Shown: piece after piece, positions 1-10,950 of the stretch
Position numbering within the stretch: position 1 is the stretch's first letter
How the letters are laid out: each line of letters starts with the position of its first letter
Origin: Simmondsia chinensis
Taxonomy: Eukaryota; Streptophyta; Magnoliopsida; Caryophyllales; Simmondsiaceae
Assembly: GCA_018398585.1 (NCBI GenBank)
Contig: JAGTTD010000022.1
Location: forward strand, 8,161,501-8,225,500
Length of the DNA: 64,000 nucleotides
Direction: 5' to 3'
Position numbers and translations under genes: made by a program
The notes under the pieces: model-generated
Told to the model about the DNA's origin: nothing
The model's input: the letters and a program-made list of their open reading frames with translations, nothing else
The model's database searches: none

Positions 1-1829
1 GACACAAATCAATGATTGTTTGATTTTCTATTTAAAATTTTGTGAATATAAGGCTTAAAAGCAACTTACATTGCCATAAAAAAACCCAACGTGATTGCTG
101 CAACAATTACTTAATGTCTTTGACACCTTACTGCTGCAAACCCTGATTTTGAATCTGTGGTATGAGGCGCTCCGAACTCTAATTCATTAGAATTGGCAAC
201 CTGAGCTTATCTCTGAGACTGAGATGTGAACTATATTCTCTTGTCTCCACTTTCTTTTTGTTGATCAACTTTACTGTTCCTCAGGCATTGCATGTGATTG
301 TTCAACCTTTGAGTACATTACTTGATTATATTCGTCAGTTTTTGCTGTTGGCTTTCTTTTTGTCATCCCCTATTTTGTAGAGCCTGCATTATTGATGGTT
401 TCATCCATGGTCAAATGAGATCTAGTCACGCAATCTTGTGATTTGTCATCCTATTGCCCTTTCTTGGAAGTAGGATGTTAAGGCCATCATATAATGGGTG
501 GCAGTTTTTTGCGTTGGGTTTTAAAGGGAACCTAAGTTGCTTTTAGGCCTTCTGTTTGCAAAGACTAATGCAATCATTTATTTTTATACCCCTTTGTATT
601 TTTTAACTTGTGAACAAATTTTAGGTATGTATGAAGTAAAAAGTATTGACAATGGTACTACTACGTAATAGCCACTCACATAACAACTAGCTCAAATTCT
701 ATTGTTCAATTGCGGTTATACTGTATAATACCCCCTACTTGTTTCCACGTATCTGATAGCTGGACGCCTTCCCAACATGCGAAGTGTTGTCCCCAAATTT
801 CTGAACTTAGTGACCACCGCTGTGAATTTGAGTCTGAACTTATTTTTCTGACATATGTTGTACGTAGCACTCCCTTTTATGAACATTTCCTAAAATTATG
901 AGCCGCCCCTAGCGTATTCAGTTTGTAGAATCTTTGTTACCTATTTAGGTCAATTTAACCGAGTGTTTTTATATGCAAAATGAAAAATTGGATAGAAATG
1001 ACACAATAGTTCAAAAAGTTGTTCTTGGAAAGTTGGAAAACTTTTGCGAAATGAATATGCCCTAAGCGGTTTTGGATGCTCCAAGGTCCAAAGCAGTGAA
1101 CTTTAGTGAGGCCATAAAGTTTGAGAGTTCTAATCCTATTTTTTTTTTTTCAATCAACCACCTGTAATTTGATATAATTAGCATTGCTTAAAAGATTTTG
1201 TGTGCTGTGCATCTAAGTTCTTGAACAATAAAAATTTGCGACATTTGGGCTGATCATAGCTCACAGTGACAATTGCCAAAGTTGTCTAGACAAGATTATT
1301 TATCTTTGTGGCTTAATCCCGAACGTACATGCCGGTTCTCAATTATTTTGTACGTCTTTCCTGTCCAACTCAAGTTCTATCTCTTATTTTGAGTTCCACC
1401 CCCCAAAATTGTGGATAGCACGGGATCTTTTAATAAAATGATGACGGTGCTGGAGAAAGGTGGCTGATTGAAAGAATTTAAAATGAATTATAACATGTAT
1501 GTTTTCTGGAAAATGTAGAGGTTGTACCTTTGAGTGAGTATTGATTGTTTTTGAGGTGGTTTTGTGTAAAACCCCTTTTGTGTGTGTATATATATGTATG
1601 TGTGTATATGTACTGTTTACAAATTGTTAAATTAGCAAGTTATTCATTCTATTAACTTATTATTATGAATATGGGTTATTACTTCCAATTACCAATCCTT
1701 TCCCTCTCCCCCCATCCCAAATCATGGGAGAAAAGGTAAAGAGATGAAAACCATGTTCATAGTCATATTTCCCCTTTGGACGGAAACTCGATTAGCTGAA
1801 TTGTTCATGATGCTCGATTGTTATTCCAG
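1..1829 (+). other. No gene seen; probably intron of TPT1
   Basis: I find no recognisable coding exon. The stretch ends in a usable splice acceptor (AG at 1828-1829) directly before a TPT1 exon, so much of it is probably intron, with the earlier TPT1 exons outside the window. There is a short TG/TA-rich microsatellite around 1580-1615. Short open frames here have no family features. Confidence 0.5.
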
Positions 1830-4800
1830 GGATGAGGCGTGACGTTAATGCACTGATCTTCCTGGATGTTAAAAATGCTCTTGAAGGTATGATACCCAAA
1901 CTTTTAACCCTTCTTGTTTGATACTTCCGAGTCATGAGAGCCCTTTCACGTGTTCACTTGGGCTCTGTTTGGCATATAGATTTGGAATTAGAGTGGAATT
2001 AGAAATCCAACTCCAGGTTTTAGATTAGCTTGTTTAGGTTCCATCCAAGTCAGGTTTGTGTTAAGTACGATCATTTCAGGTTTGAGTCATCTCATATTTG
2101 GGGTCTATCAGTTTGGGTATTTCCAAGTTTGAGTTCGATCAGGTCAGGTAAGATCAATTCAGGTTTGAGTTATTGGAGTAGCATCATTTTGAATTTTATG
2201 TTAAATTTAGGTTTAGTCGGCTGTTTCAGTTTCTCAGGTTAATTGAATTGGATCATTTTGGATTTTAGGCTAGTAGAGTTAATATGGGATTTCAATTCCT
2301 TCCCCCCACCTCAAGGAATTAGAAATTATGTACGCTTTTTAGTTAAAACCCAATCATGTGTAATTGTAATTTCAATTACAACAGATGAATCAAACAAAAT
2401 AATTGGAATTCTGGACCCCAATTCCAATCTCATTCCAACCTCGGGCTCCAATTCCATGCGCCAAACAAAGACTAAAAATTTTTTAGTTCTTCGAGAATAT
2501 TTTTAGAGCAGCTGTATTTTCTTGGAAAATGCGACCCCATAGAACCAGTCTTCTCAAATTTTTAGGGAAACATGTATTTTGATGGACTTTCTCAAATTTT
2601 TAGGAAAAACACATACCTTTGTATTAAAAATCGGAAAAAAGGGGTACTTTTCCGCCTTTCCCAGTTTTCCTTGTAAGGGTTGTTCTTTTTTTTTCCTCTG
2701 TTCAACGACTAGGGAAACACAGAGATAGTTCTAGGTGATCTCCAGACATCGGGGGAGGATCAGATCGACTACTATTGTGAGCGAATTACCCCAGAGGAGA
2801 TCAAGGAGGCTCTAAAACATATGGGTAGAGCAAGGGCAGTTGGCCCAGATGGAATACTTATTGAGGTGTGGAAATGCCTTGAACAGAGGGGCATTAGCTG
2901 GTTGACAAGATTCTTTAACCAAATCCTTATGGGGAAGAAGATGCCTGATGAATGGCGGAAGAGCACACTGGTCCCAATCTACAAGAACAAAGGCGACATC
3001 CAAAGTTGCTCCAACTATCGGGGGATCAAACTAATGTGCCACACTCTCAAGCTGTGGGAGAGAGTCATAGAAAGGAGGCTACGACAACAGACAGAGGTGA
3101 CCGAAAACCAGTTCGGATTCATGCCTGGGAGATCAACAATAGAAGCCATCCACCTTTTAAGGCGGACGATAGAGCAGTACAGGGAGAGACAGAAGGATCT
3201 CCACATGGTCTTCATTGACTTGGCGAAGGCATATGACAGAGTGCCAAGAGAGGTACTATGGAGGGTGCTGAGTAAGAGAGGCATCCACATGCCTTATATC
3301 CGGGTCATTAGGGACATGTATGAGGGGGCACATACTAATGTGCGCACAGGTGAAGGGGAGACAGACACTTTTCCTATTACAGTTGGGGTGCACCAGGGTT
3401 CTGCCTTGAGTCCCATGCTGTTCATTCTAGTGATGGATGAGCTCACCAAACACATCCAAGGTGAGGTACCTTGGTGTATGCTTTTTGCAGATGATATAGT
3501 TTTGGTGGGGGAATCCTGTGTGGACATAAATGAGAAGCTGGAATCGTGGAGAGGTGTGTTGGAATGGAAGGGTTTGCGGATTAGTAGATCTAAGACCGAG
3601 TACTTGGAATTCAAATTCGGTCATTCCACCATGACTAGTACAGAGGAGGTCAAGATAGAATCGGAGACCGTACAGAGTAAGGAGAGTTTAAGATACCTGG
3701 GATCCATGATACACCAGAATGGTGAGGTGGATGAGGACGTCAACAACAAGATTAAAATAGGCTGGCAGAAGTGGAGGATGGCCTCCGGGGTGCTCTGTGA
3801 TAGAAAGTTCCCGCTAAACCTGAAAGGAAAATACTATAGGACGGTAGTAAGACCGGCTATGTTGTATGGGGCAGAGTGTCGCCCAATGAAACAAAATCAG
3901 ACACAGAGGATGAAGGTAGCAGAGATGAGGATGCTGCGATGGATGTATGGTCACACAAGGAAGGATAGGATCAGAAACGATATAATAAGAGGTAAATTGG
4001 GTGTAGCCTCGATCGAGGATAAATTGAGGGAGCACTACCTGAGATGGTTTGGACATGTTAGCAGGAGACCGACCACAGCGCCAGTCAGGAGGTGTGAACA
4101 GTTACACACTACACTAGGCAGAAGAGGGAGGGGCAGGCCAAAGAAGAGTTGGTTGGAGACGATGCGACACGACCTAACCCACCTAAACCTAAGAGAGGAG
4201 GTGGCCTTAGATAAGGCACGATGGAGGGCTAGCATAAGGATAGCGGATGTGGCCGCGTAGTTTAGTGCGGCGAGTGACAGGTAGTTTAAGATCTCTAGGC
4301 AGTCATAACCCCAGGTAGTGTACGTATCTGATGTTTAGTTGCTTTCCGATTACTCGACTATTTTTGGTCATATGTTTTATTTGCCTATTAAAGTGACTAA
4401 CCATTTTCAGGATGCCGGGATACCATGCTCGCAGGACGACAATATCCTTAAGGCCGGGGGTCCTCGGAAACAGCCTCTCTTCCACTCGGAAGGGGTAAGG
4501 CTGCGTACATCCACCCTCCCCAGACCCTGCTTCTGCGGGAGCCCATGAGGCACTGGGATTGTTGTTGTTGTTGGTTGTTCTTTTTCCTGTTTTATAGAGC
4601 TTTTTCGGTATGCCTTTTGAGTTTGCAATTTAAGATTTATGAAGAAACTGAACAATGTGTTTAATAATTTTCAATCTTTAGGAAAAGTTCTCAAATTGCA
4701 TATATTCAATTTGAAGTCTTATGGGTAATCCTACAATTTTTACCAGTGTTGGTGGGGTTGGGTGGCGGTGACGGTACGGGTGTAATGAAACGAGCCGAAC

Positions 4801-6205
4801 TGAGCCGAGCACCCCCTTGTTCGAGCTCGAGCTCGATAAGGTTTATTGAGCTCGAATTCGAGCCGAAATCTTATCGAGCTTTTCCAACCCTTGTTCGAGC
4901 TCGATTCAATAAGATTTAGTGTGTTCGATACTTGGCTCAGCTCATTAGGTTTATCAAGTCGAGTCAAGCTCGTTATCGAGCTGAGTCGAGCTCATTATCG
5001 ATCCCAGTCGAGTTTAAAACCGACCCGAGCTTGTTATAAAGTCGAACTTGCTATCGAGCCAGACTTTTCAAGCTATTATCTAGCTATTTTTAACTACTTT
5101 CGAACCAATATCAACTATTAAGGAGTTCTTATTGAGCCCTTTATTGAGTTTTTAACGAGCTCTTATCGAACTTTTCACGAACATTAACGAGCCAAGCACC
5201 CTCCATTTGAACTCGGCTCGTTAAGCTTATCGAGTATGCTCGAACTCAGCTTAATAAGCTATCGGGCCCTCATAATTAACACGAACGAGTCCTAATCGAT
5301 TTCGAACACAGGTAGTTCATCGAACATTTGGCTTGTTTACATCCCAAGGTGACAGTAGCTAAGGTGGTTGGTGTGGTTTGTAATAATCAATTTTTTATTC
5401 CTAAAGTTTGTAATCTGCTGTTTCCCTTATTTTTGAACTCGCAACAAAAGGATGGAGATAAAAATTATGAACTAATTGTAAATAATATTTTGTTTCTCCT
5501 TTTTCCAAAAACCAAGTACAAACTCAAGAGTGATACTGAGCGAGCCTTTAGTTCTCCAGGTGTTTTTTGAATTTATATTTCTTATGGGAAATAACTGAAA
5601 AAATGGAGACACAAACTAGGAAAATCTGCACGAGCTCGGCATTCCTTTGTTATCTCAATTTTTCTTTGAATAATTAGGATGTAAATCCGAAAGTGTAGAG
5701 CCTAAAGACAAACAAAAACCGGAGAAAATTAGAACATAGACATCGGAAAGGAGGTTGGGAAGGGGACTACTTTCTCGTAGAGCAGCAAATGGAGCACACC
5801 TGTAGACACCAGTTAATGTTGCAACTGGAGATTTTAAGAACCAAAACATCTAACTAAACATCCATGAGACGGAACCAGCATCACCTTGTTAAACCATGAG
5901 TACTGAAGCACGTTGTTGCCGTATTCTTCTGGGACTACCACACCAAACATCCACATAACTAAAACACTCCATAGACTCCCCAAAACACGACAATACCTTC
6001 CTTGTTTGACCAAGCTTGCCATTTTTCTGACTAGCTCCATCAATTTTCTTATGGTTGTATTACTGAAAATTTGGGTGCAGAAGGAATGAAGCTTTACATG
6101 TCAGATAACAAGGTGATATTGACTGAAGGCTTTGATGGGGTTGTCCCCGTTAAGTTTTTCTTGAAGATCGAGTCTTGGCCCGATTGCAAGCCTATACCGT
6201 TCTAG
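1830..6205 (+). CDS. TPT1: tRNA 2'-phosphotransferase (TPT1/KptA family), last two exons
   Basis: The enzyme removes the splice-junction 2'-phosphate from ligated tRNA, transferring it to NAD+. Two exons are visible. Exon A (1830-1886) encodes GMRRDVNALIFLDVKNALE and ends before a GTATGA donor. Exon B (6081-6205) follows a GTGCAG acceptor and encodes the C-terminal part of the catalytic domain, with SDNKVILTEGFDGVVPVKFF and an ending at SWPDCKPIPF then TAG (6203-6205). The phase matches: G at 1886 plus AA at 6081-6082 make a Glu codon. The wording is that of plant KptA-family proteins, so the family call is firm. The N-terminal half lies upstream of the window. The 4194-base intron contains a MITE-like stretch, an RTE LINE and an hAT element. 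No frameshift or internal stop occurs in the visible exons. Confidence 0.85.
1960..2473. mobile_element. Possible PIF/Harbinger-like MITE in the TPT1 intron
   Basis: The left end reads GGGCTCTGTTTGGCA and the right end, reverse-complemented, reads close to GTCTTTGTTTGGCGCA, giving imperfect terminal inverted repeats. Both ends run into GGAATT-rich sequence. The interior has several degenerate copies of a CAGGTTTGAGT-like word between about 2010 and 2170. I could not fix a target-site duplication, so the superfamily is a guess. Confidence 0.4.
2691..4572 (+). mobile_element. RTE-clade LINE, 5'-truncated, inside TPT1 intron
   Basis: A non-LTR retrotransposon in the same orientation as TPT1. 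It has a reverse-transcriptase ORF and a 3' tail typical of plant RTE elements (GGTAAGGCTGCGTACATC, then CCCTCCCCAGACCC), ending in a (TTG)n run at about 4558-4572. GGTTGTTCTTTTT occurs at 2678-2690 and again at 4573-4585, a 13-bp target-site duplication. The endonuclease half is missing: the open frame starts after a TAG at 2710-2712, about 20 bases inside the left junction, as expected for 5' truncation during target-primed insertion. Confidence 0.9.
2713..4260 (+). CDS. RTE-type LINE reverse transcriptase, N-terminally truncated
   Basis: The frame is open for 515 codons after the TAG at 2710; the first Met is at 2821 (479 aa). Counting from that Met, the fingers motif GRARAVGPDG is at the N-terminus, the first catalytic aspartate sits in VFIDLAKAYD (Asp about 133), the GVHQGSALSP motif follows, and the catalytic FADD box is at residues 222-225. 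The thumb follows (ISRSKTEYLEFKF), and the C-terminus ends with a basic GRRGRGRPKKSW stretch and an HLNLREEVALDKARW segment. All RT core motifs are intact and there is no internal stop. The AP endonuclease that normally precedes RT is absent, so the copy cannot be autonomous. Codons read cleanly across the whole domain, suggesting a fairly recent insertion. Confidence 0.9.
   Translation, partial: GNTEIVLGDLQTSGEDQIDYYCERITPEEIKEALKHMGRARAVGPDGILIEVWKCLEQRGISWLTRFFNQILMGKKMPDEWRKSTLVPIYKNKGDIQSCSNYRGIKLMCHTLKLWERVIERRLRQQTEVTENQFGFMPGRSTIEAIHLLRRTIEQYRERQKDLHMVFIDLAKAYDRVPREVLWRVLSKRGIHMPYIRVIRDMYEGAHTNVRTGEGETDTFPITVGVHQGSALSPMLFILVMDELTKHIQGEVPWCMLFADDIVLVGESCVDINEKLESWRGVLEWKGLRISRSKTEYLEFKFGHSTMTSTEEVKIESETVQSKESLRYLGSMIHQNGEVDEDVNNKIKIGWQKWRMASGVLCDRKFPLNLKGKYYRTVVRPAMLYGAECRPMKQNQTQRMKVAEMRMLRWMYGHTRKDRIRNDIIRGKLGVASIEDKLREHYLRWFGHVSRRPTTAPVRRCEQLHTTLGRRGRGRPKKSWLETMRHDLTHLNLREEVALDKARWRASIRIADVAA
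4775..5347. mobile_element. hAT-type non-autonomous element with GAGCTCGA array
   Basis: The 573-bp element begins TACGGGTGTAATGAAACGAG and ends CTTGTTTACATCCCAA. It is flanked by GGTGACGG (4767-4774) and GGTGACAG (5348-5355), an 8-bp duplication with one mismatch, the length hAT transposases make. Nearly all of it consists of overlapping GAGCTCGA, TCGAGC and TTATCGAGC words on both strands. There is no coding capacity. It is related to the ends of the larger element at 57618-63395. Confidence 0.75.
5348..6080 (+). other. Remainder of TPT1 intron, no feature
   Basis: AT-rich intron sequence between the hAT element and the acceptor at 6079-6080. Short open frames on the minus strand have no family features. 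Confidence 0.5.
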
Positions 6206-7764
6206 ATTCCCTCAATTCAGCTTCAGAACGCAGCATTCTGGTATCAAGATAAAGTCTGGCACGTCGACACATTCCAAAACGATAACTGTAATTGTTTTGC
6301 CGCAGGTTTTGTTTCCCAAAGTTTCAGATTCAAATGTCCACCAGTTCTGTTCTTAATTTAATTTGATATATTGTTCGCCTAATTGAAATATATATAGTAA
6401 TAGGTTCAAATCTTTGGAGCCAGGTTGGATTTTAGTTGACAGTTAAACCTGTTTCTATGATTAAGTTGAATTTGAGTTTGGGTCAAGTATGTTGTCTTTA
6501 ACATGTTCAATTTGTTTTTATAGTTATTTAAATTGTATACTGCATATATATGGCATTAGATAAGTATGAAATAGATCTCATATTTATTGCTTGTGTAAGA
6601 CAAAGCAACATGTTACAAAAGTAGCCTATAATTTAACGGGGTAACCCGCGGTTTACGGTTTATCAATGTGTTGGGTAAGGATTGAAGGCTGCTAACTCAC
6701 TTGATAAATGGGTAAGGTTTTTTTTTTTTTTTTTTCCGAAAGTCCGTTGTATGACATGAACTGACGCATTTCCATAAGCAAATATAAGTGATTTTCTTTT
6801 GTTAGCTCAAGCAAAGAAAAATGAAGAAGAAACTTGGCGAGGAATTAAAAACCACATTTAAGTGTTTTTGTTTAATATTGATGTTAGGCTGGGTTAACCT
6901 TTGACTGGATTAATCTTGAAGTCATGTTGTTTCGAGTTGATCAACTCGATCATTTTGGTGATCTATTTTTGTTAATATATATTTTTTTTCCTCTTTAGAA
7001 AGGGATTTTTCTTTTTATCATTTAAAATTTACAATACATAAAATTGAGAAAAGTTCTACGGAAAGAACGGGATTCAAATTCTAACAAAGAAGAAGAGAGC
7101 TTATAGAGTAGGATTGTTGAAAAATGCAAGTTTTTAAGTCTAATATTACAAGGAGAATAGATTTGCACCCAAGGGTATTCATTTAACATTTTGAATTAAA
7201 TATCATATTAGGTGATTGCTATTCAATCTAGCCTTTGGTCATTGTACTTTTATAAGGTTTTTTATCCAATATAGTACGGTTTAAAGTAATAACTAATTGA
7301 AGTGCCAATTCCTTTGAATTGAATCGGAAAATTAGGAGCAAAGTTGAATCACTTTAGTGTTGTTCTATTGAATTCTCCCTGCTTAATATGGATTTTTTTA
7401 GCCGTCGTTCTCACTTGATTTAGGTCTATTTAAATGTTAAAATATATGTTTGGATATATTGAAAATTTTGATGTATGTAAGATGGGACATGACTTCTTCT
7501 TGTTCTACTCGTTCATTGGTTCTTGATTTACACCTTTGTTAATTTTCAATTTGGAGTAGATCGGAAAACTTGATTTAAGACCGAAATAAGTTGGATGAGT
7601 TATTACTTGATCTAGTCTTCAAATCTTGATTTGGATGTATACTATTCCTCTGTATAGATTGAAAAGAAAACTCGGTCTAAGACAAGACCTGACACAACCA
7701 ACTACTTGATTTGAGCCTTTTATAACTTTTTATATTGATCTAGGTATTTTTAAAATGCTAACAT
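6206..7764. other. TPT1 3' flank and intergenic, nothing recognised
   Basis: The first few hundred bases probably include the TPT1 3' UTR. Beyond that it is AT-rich with homopolymer runs such as poly-T at 6720-6735. I see no coding exon, RNA gene or clear element. Confidence 0.5.
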
Positions 7765-7772
7765 ACTAGTCT

Positions 7773-7977
7773 TAGGGTCGGAGGGTCGGTTCTAATATTC
7801 TCGGGGTCCCAAGCGAAATTTTCAAATAGGGCACTTTATGTATAATAATATTTGTCTAAAAATCTATTAACATTAATAGTTGTTACTTCAAAAACCAAAA
7901 CCTCTAAATTTGAGGGCATATAAATTCTAAGGGCATCAAACAATTGTTTGAATTGTTTGGAGTTTTGTCCGGCCCTG
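7773..7977. mobile_element. Short hAT-type MITE
   Basis: 205 bp, starting TAGGGTCGG and ending CCGGCCCTG, whose complement is CAGGGCCGG. It is flanked by a perfect 8-bp duplication ACTAGTCT at 7765-7772 and 7978-7985. No coding capacity. Its interior is similar, in reverse orientation, to 40677-40873, so at least two family members are in the window. Confidence 0.75.
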
Positions 7978-8489
7978 ACTAGTCTAAGCAATACCAGAAA
8001 GCTCAATCAAAGATGACATTAATTATTATTGGGTCTAATTCTTGGTCCACTTGTGTAGGCCATTGGTCACCCATTGGCCTTAATTTGAATTTCTTCAAAC
8101 TTCTTCTTGTTTTCAAGAGTAAAGTAAAATTTCGCGAATTAGCTAAAATTTTCATAATATTTTCCTTAATACTTTTGTGTTTCTCGTACCTTCCAAACGC
8201 AAAAAAGCAGTTTCCTCCATAATTTGTTTTCCTTCTTCAGAATTATATGAATTCCAAAGGAGAGTTTATTGATATATCAATATGTACATGATGGTTTGAG
8301 TGTTTTATGTGTTTTAAAAGTGCGTTTTAAAACCGTGTACTCCCAAGCGTTTGAGATCTTCGTAGCTAAATCGGGTATACAGGTTGTATCCAAGGGGAAT
8401 CGGAGTTAAGCCGGATTTAGTTATTAATGAGCGGTTGAATTTTTGAGTTTTGTTGATTTTGAATTTGTTAACTAAATTAATAAAACTAA

Positions 8490-9218
8490 TGTTGTGAATT
8501 CGAGCCCTAATCAGACCCGAACTCAACTCGAAAACAGGACCTTGTCCGAGCACTAAGCAACGAAAAACTCACAAATGAAACAATGTGGAAATTAAACCAG
8601 AAACAACGAAGAACACGCGATATACGTGGTTCGGCACTTCAGCGAGGTCCTATTCCACGGGCCTACGTTTTCAGAGGAGTCAAATCTACTATCAGTAAAT
8701 TAGGGTTACAAACACAGACCGAGCATCAAGTCTAAAACGAAAACCATAACAGAGATTGAAGCAAGAAAACGAGAAAGAACAAGAGAAAAGCCATAACCGA
8801 GCAACATGAGTGAAGAACAGCCTAGAGCCCCAAAGCTTCCTAGCCAATCTCAGCCGTTCAAACACAATGCATCAACGGTCCACACTCGCCCTAAAGAAAC
8901 ACAATCAGGCGCTCCGGATTGCTGACGCGTGGTAGCCAATACTTAACAGATCTGGGTAGCTTCCTCAGGAAGCTTCGGTCAGCATAGGTAAGGACACGGG
9001 CAGGGCCACGGTCAGGTTAATAACACACACGGGCAGGGGCATTTTGGTCATCTTACATTATGACCTGATTTAAACAAATTAAACTCTACCCTTTTACATA
9101 TTAATATTTACAACACATGCCACTCAATATTACATACTTTGATCTATAATACTTGAACACTACTTGACTAAATTAATAATCGTCACAGTTAAGTCATATA
9201 GGGACCAATTATACAACA
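8490..9218 (-). repeat. Copia LTR (3' LTR of minus-strand element)
   Basis: 729 bp, from TGTTGTGAATTC to TATACAACA. The neighbouring AATTCTCCACCTT is, on the minus strand, the purine tract AAGGTGGAGAAT directly before the LTR. It is related to the solo LTR at 33083-34214, sharing the first 250 or so bases. The R/U5 region includes GCCGAACCACGTATAT on the minus strand. Confidence 0.8.
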
Positions 9219-9379
9219 ATTCTCCACCTTGGTACCTATATGAGCTAACTACTAAATATTCCCTAGTAATAAGGAGAAAACTCACTTGATTGGTCATCCA
9301 TGATCCCAATCACTTTGAACCAAGTTAATGCATTTGATTAACTTGTCCAAAGTCACAATTTTAGTGCCCATATCCACTG

Positions 9380-10384
9380 GATTTACATGAGTACAAATTT
9401 TTTACAGTTCAACAGTGTTCTTTTCAAGCATATCGTTAACAAAATTCCTCTTAACAGCTAAGTGCTTAGTCCTATCATGAAAATTAGGGTTTTTACACAA
9501 GGCAAGGGCTGATTGACTGTTTGAAAATAGCAAAGGAGGCCCGTAATCTAGGTTAATTTTTGACAGCAGGCCCCTCAACCAGACAACTTCTTTGATAGCT
9601 TCTCTTAGGGCCTCAAATTCAGCCTCTGTTGTTGAGAGAGTAGTCATAGGCTGCAACTTAGATTTCCAGTAGAGAGCTCCACCATTTAGGGTATAAAGGT
9701 AAGCACCAGTTGACCTTCTTTTACCTAAATCTCCCTCAAAATCAGAATCAGTGTAACCTATCAGCCTAAAGTCTGTTTCTGACCTACCAAAAGTAAGTCC
9801 CAGCTTATGGGTTTGTTTAATGTACCTTAACAGCTACTTAATAACCTCATCCAATGTTCCTTTCCTAGGTTACTCATAAACCTAGACAAAACACTTAAAG
9901 GGAAAGCTAAGTCTGGACGTGTACAGGTCATAGCATACATTAGCGAACCTATAACATTAGCATAAGGGACTCTTTCCATCTGTTTCTTATCTATTTCATT
10001 TGAAGGACACTGTTCAACTGAGTATTTGTACTGACTTGCCAAGGGCAACTTCACAGGTTTACAATCAGACATATTAAACCTATGTAATACCTTTTCCAAA
10101 TACCTTTGTTGTGACAAATGCACTGTTGCAGCAGCAAGAACTCTGGTAATTTCCATACCAAGTATTTTCTTGGCCTTTCCTAGATTTTTCATGTCAAACT
10201 CAGCAGAAAGCATTAGCTTTAAATCATTAATACAGTTCATTGATCTACTAGCCAAGAGCATGTCATCAACATAGATAAGTAAATACAGTGCATCATCAGT
10301 ATCAGCATGTTTGAAGTAAAAACAAGTGTCATGAATTGATCTGCTAAAGCCCCTACTTCTCATAAATTGGTCAAAACGCTTTCG
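9380..10384 (-). pseudogene. Copia RT C-terminal half plus RNase H
   Basis: The minus strand starts mid-RT at KRFDQFMRSRGFSRS, passes the catalytic LLIYVDDMLLAS box, GSLMYAMTCTRPDLAF and FMSNLGKEHW, then after a frameshift near 9830 continues into RNase H (GYTDSDFEGD, LSTTEAEFEALREAIKEVVW and the terminal TKHLAVKRNFV). The polyprotein ends near 9380. Gag, protease, integrase and the first half of RT are missing. The join at about 10384 is abrupt, with unrelated plus-strand LTR sequence beyond it. Confidence 0.85.
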
Positions 10385-10950
10385 TGTGCTTATATAAGGG
10401 CACCTTTTTAGGGTTCCCGTACAACATTCGTCATTTTTCTCCCTTTCATCAGCCATTGCTTCTCTCTCTTGTCCCTAAGGCGATCTTGAGGCGATTCTTG
10501 AGGTAATTGAAGGCGATCTTCCTAATCCGTGGGTGTGAAGGCTTCCTAGTCCGGTTCTTGGTAGTTTGAAGCATTGAGAAGCCTTTGTTGGCTTCTTTTG
10601 TGAGTAGTTCTTCCCCATCACCTTTGTCTTTTGTTCGGTTAGGGTTTCTATCTTAGAAGCTTGAAAGATCTGTCTGTATTAAGTTGTTTTTTGTAGTTCT
10701 TTGGTCTGTCTTATCTTGAACTTGACTAATAAGAAGAGACTTCCCTAGAAATAGGGAGCCGTGGATGTAGGTCCTTATTATAAGGCTGAACCACGTAAAA
10801 TCTTGGTGTTGTCATTGTGTGTTTGAGCAGATTTTCGTTATTTGATACTTGCTATACTGCGGTTATAGGTTCATTGTTAGATCTGAGATTCTATAACGTA
10901 TTGTCAAAGTTTTCTTTAAGATCTAAAAGTTATATAACTAAAACTCAACA
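10385..10950 (+). repeat. Fragment of an unrelated LTR, promoter to 3' end, plus orientation
   Basis: It has a TATA-like CTTATATAAGGG at about 10389-10400, a transcribed-leader-like stretch with GGCTGAACCACGTAAAATC (about 10780-10800), and an LTR-like terminus AAACTCAACA that abuts the ACTAA duplication. It shows no similarity to the minus-strand LTR at 8490-9218 that I can see. Orientation is inferred from the TATA box and the CA terminus. Confidence 0.6.

Larger units (their letters stand above)
8490..10950. mobile_element. Head-to-head chimeric copia insertion in the Gypsy LTR
   Basis: The inserted block is flanked by a perfect 5-bp duplication ACTAA (8485-8489 and 10951-10955). It starts TGTTGTGAATT and ends ACTCAACA. 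The left 1895 bp is the 3' half of a minus-strand copia element (LTR plus RT/RNase H). The right 566 bp is the promoter-to-end part of an unrelated LTR in plus orientation. Both outer ends are thus the U5 ends of LTRs facing outward. Removing the block restores the Gypsy LTR sequence seen at 31930-31960. Confidence 0.75.

Noticed and set aside
710..901. 63-codon frame that could be an upstream TPT1 exon
   Set aside because: It has none of the TPT1/KptA motifs expected there, and no matching splice phase.
2030..2506. Two adjoining short open frames on the plus strand
   Set aside because: They lie in MITE-like repeat with CAGGTTTGAGT words and have no protein features.
10385..10950. Possible host promoter or gene 5' end (TATA box, TCTCTCTCTTGTCC leader)
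   Set aside because: It ends exactly at an ACTAA target-site copy with a CAACA terminus, so an LTR fragment explains it better.
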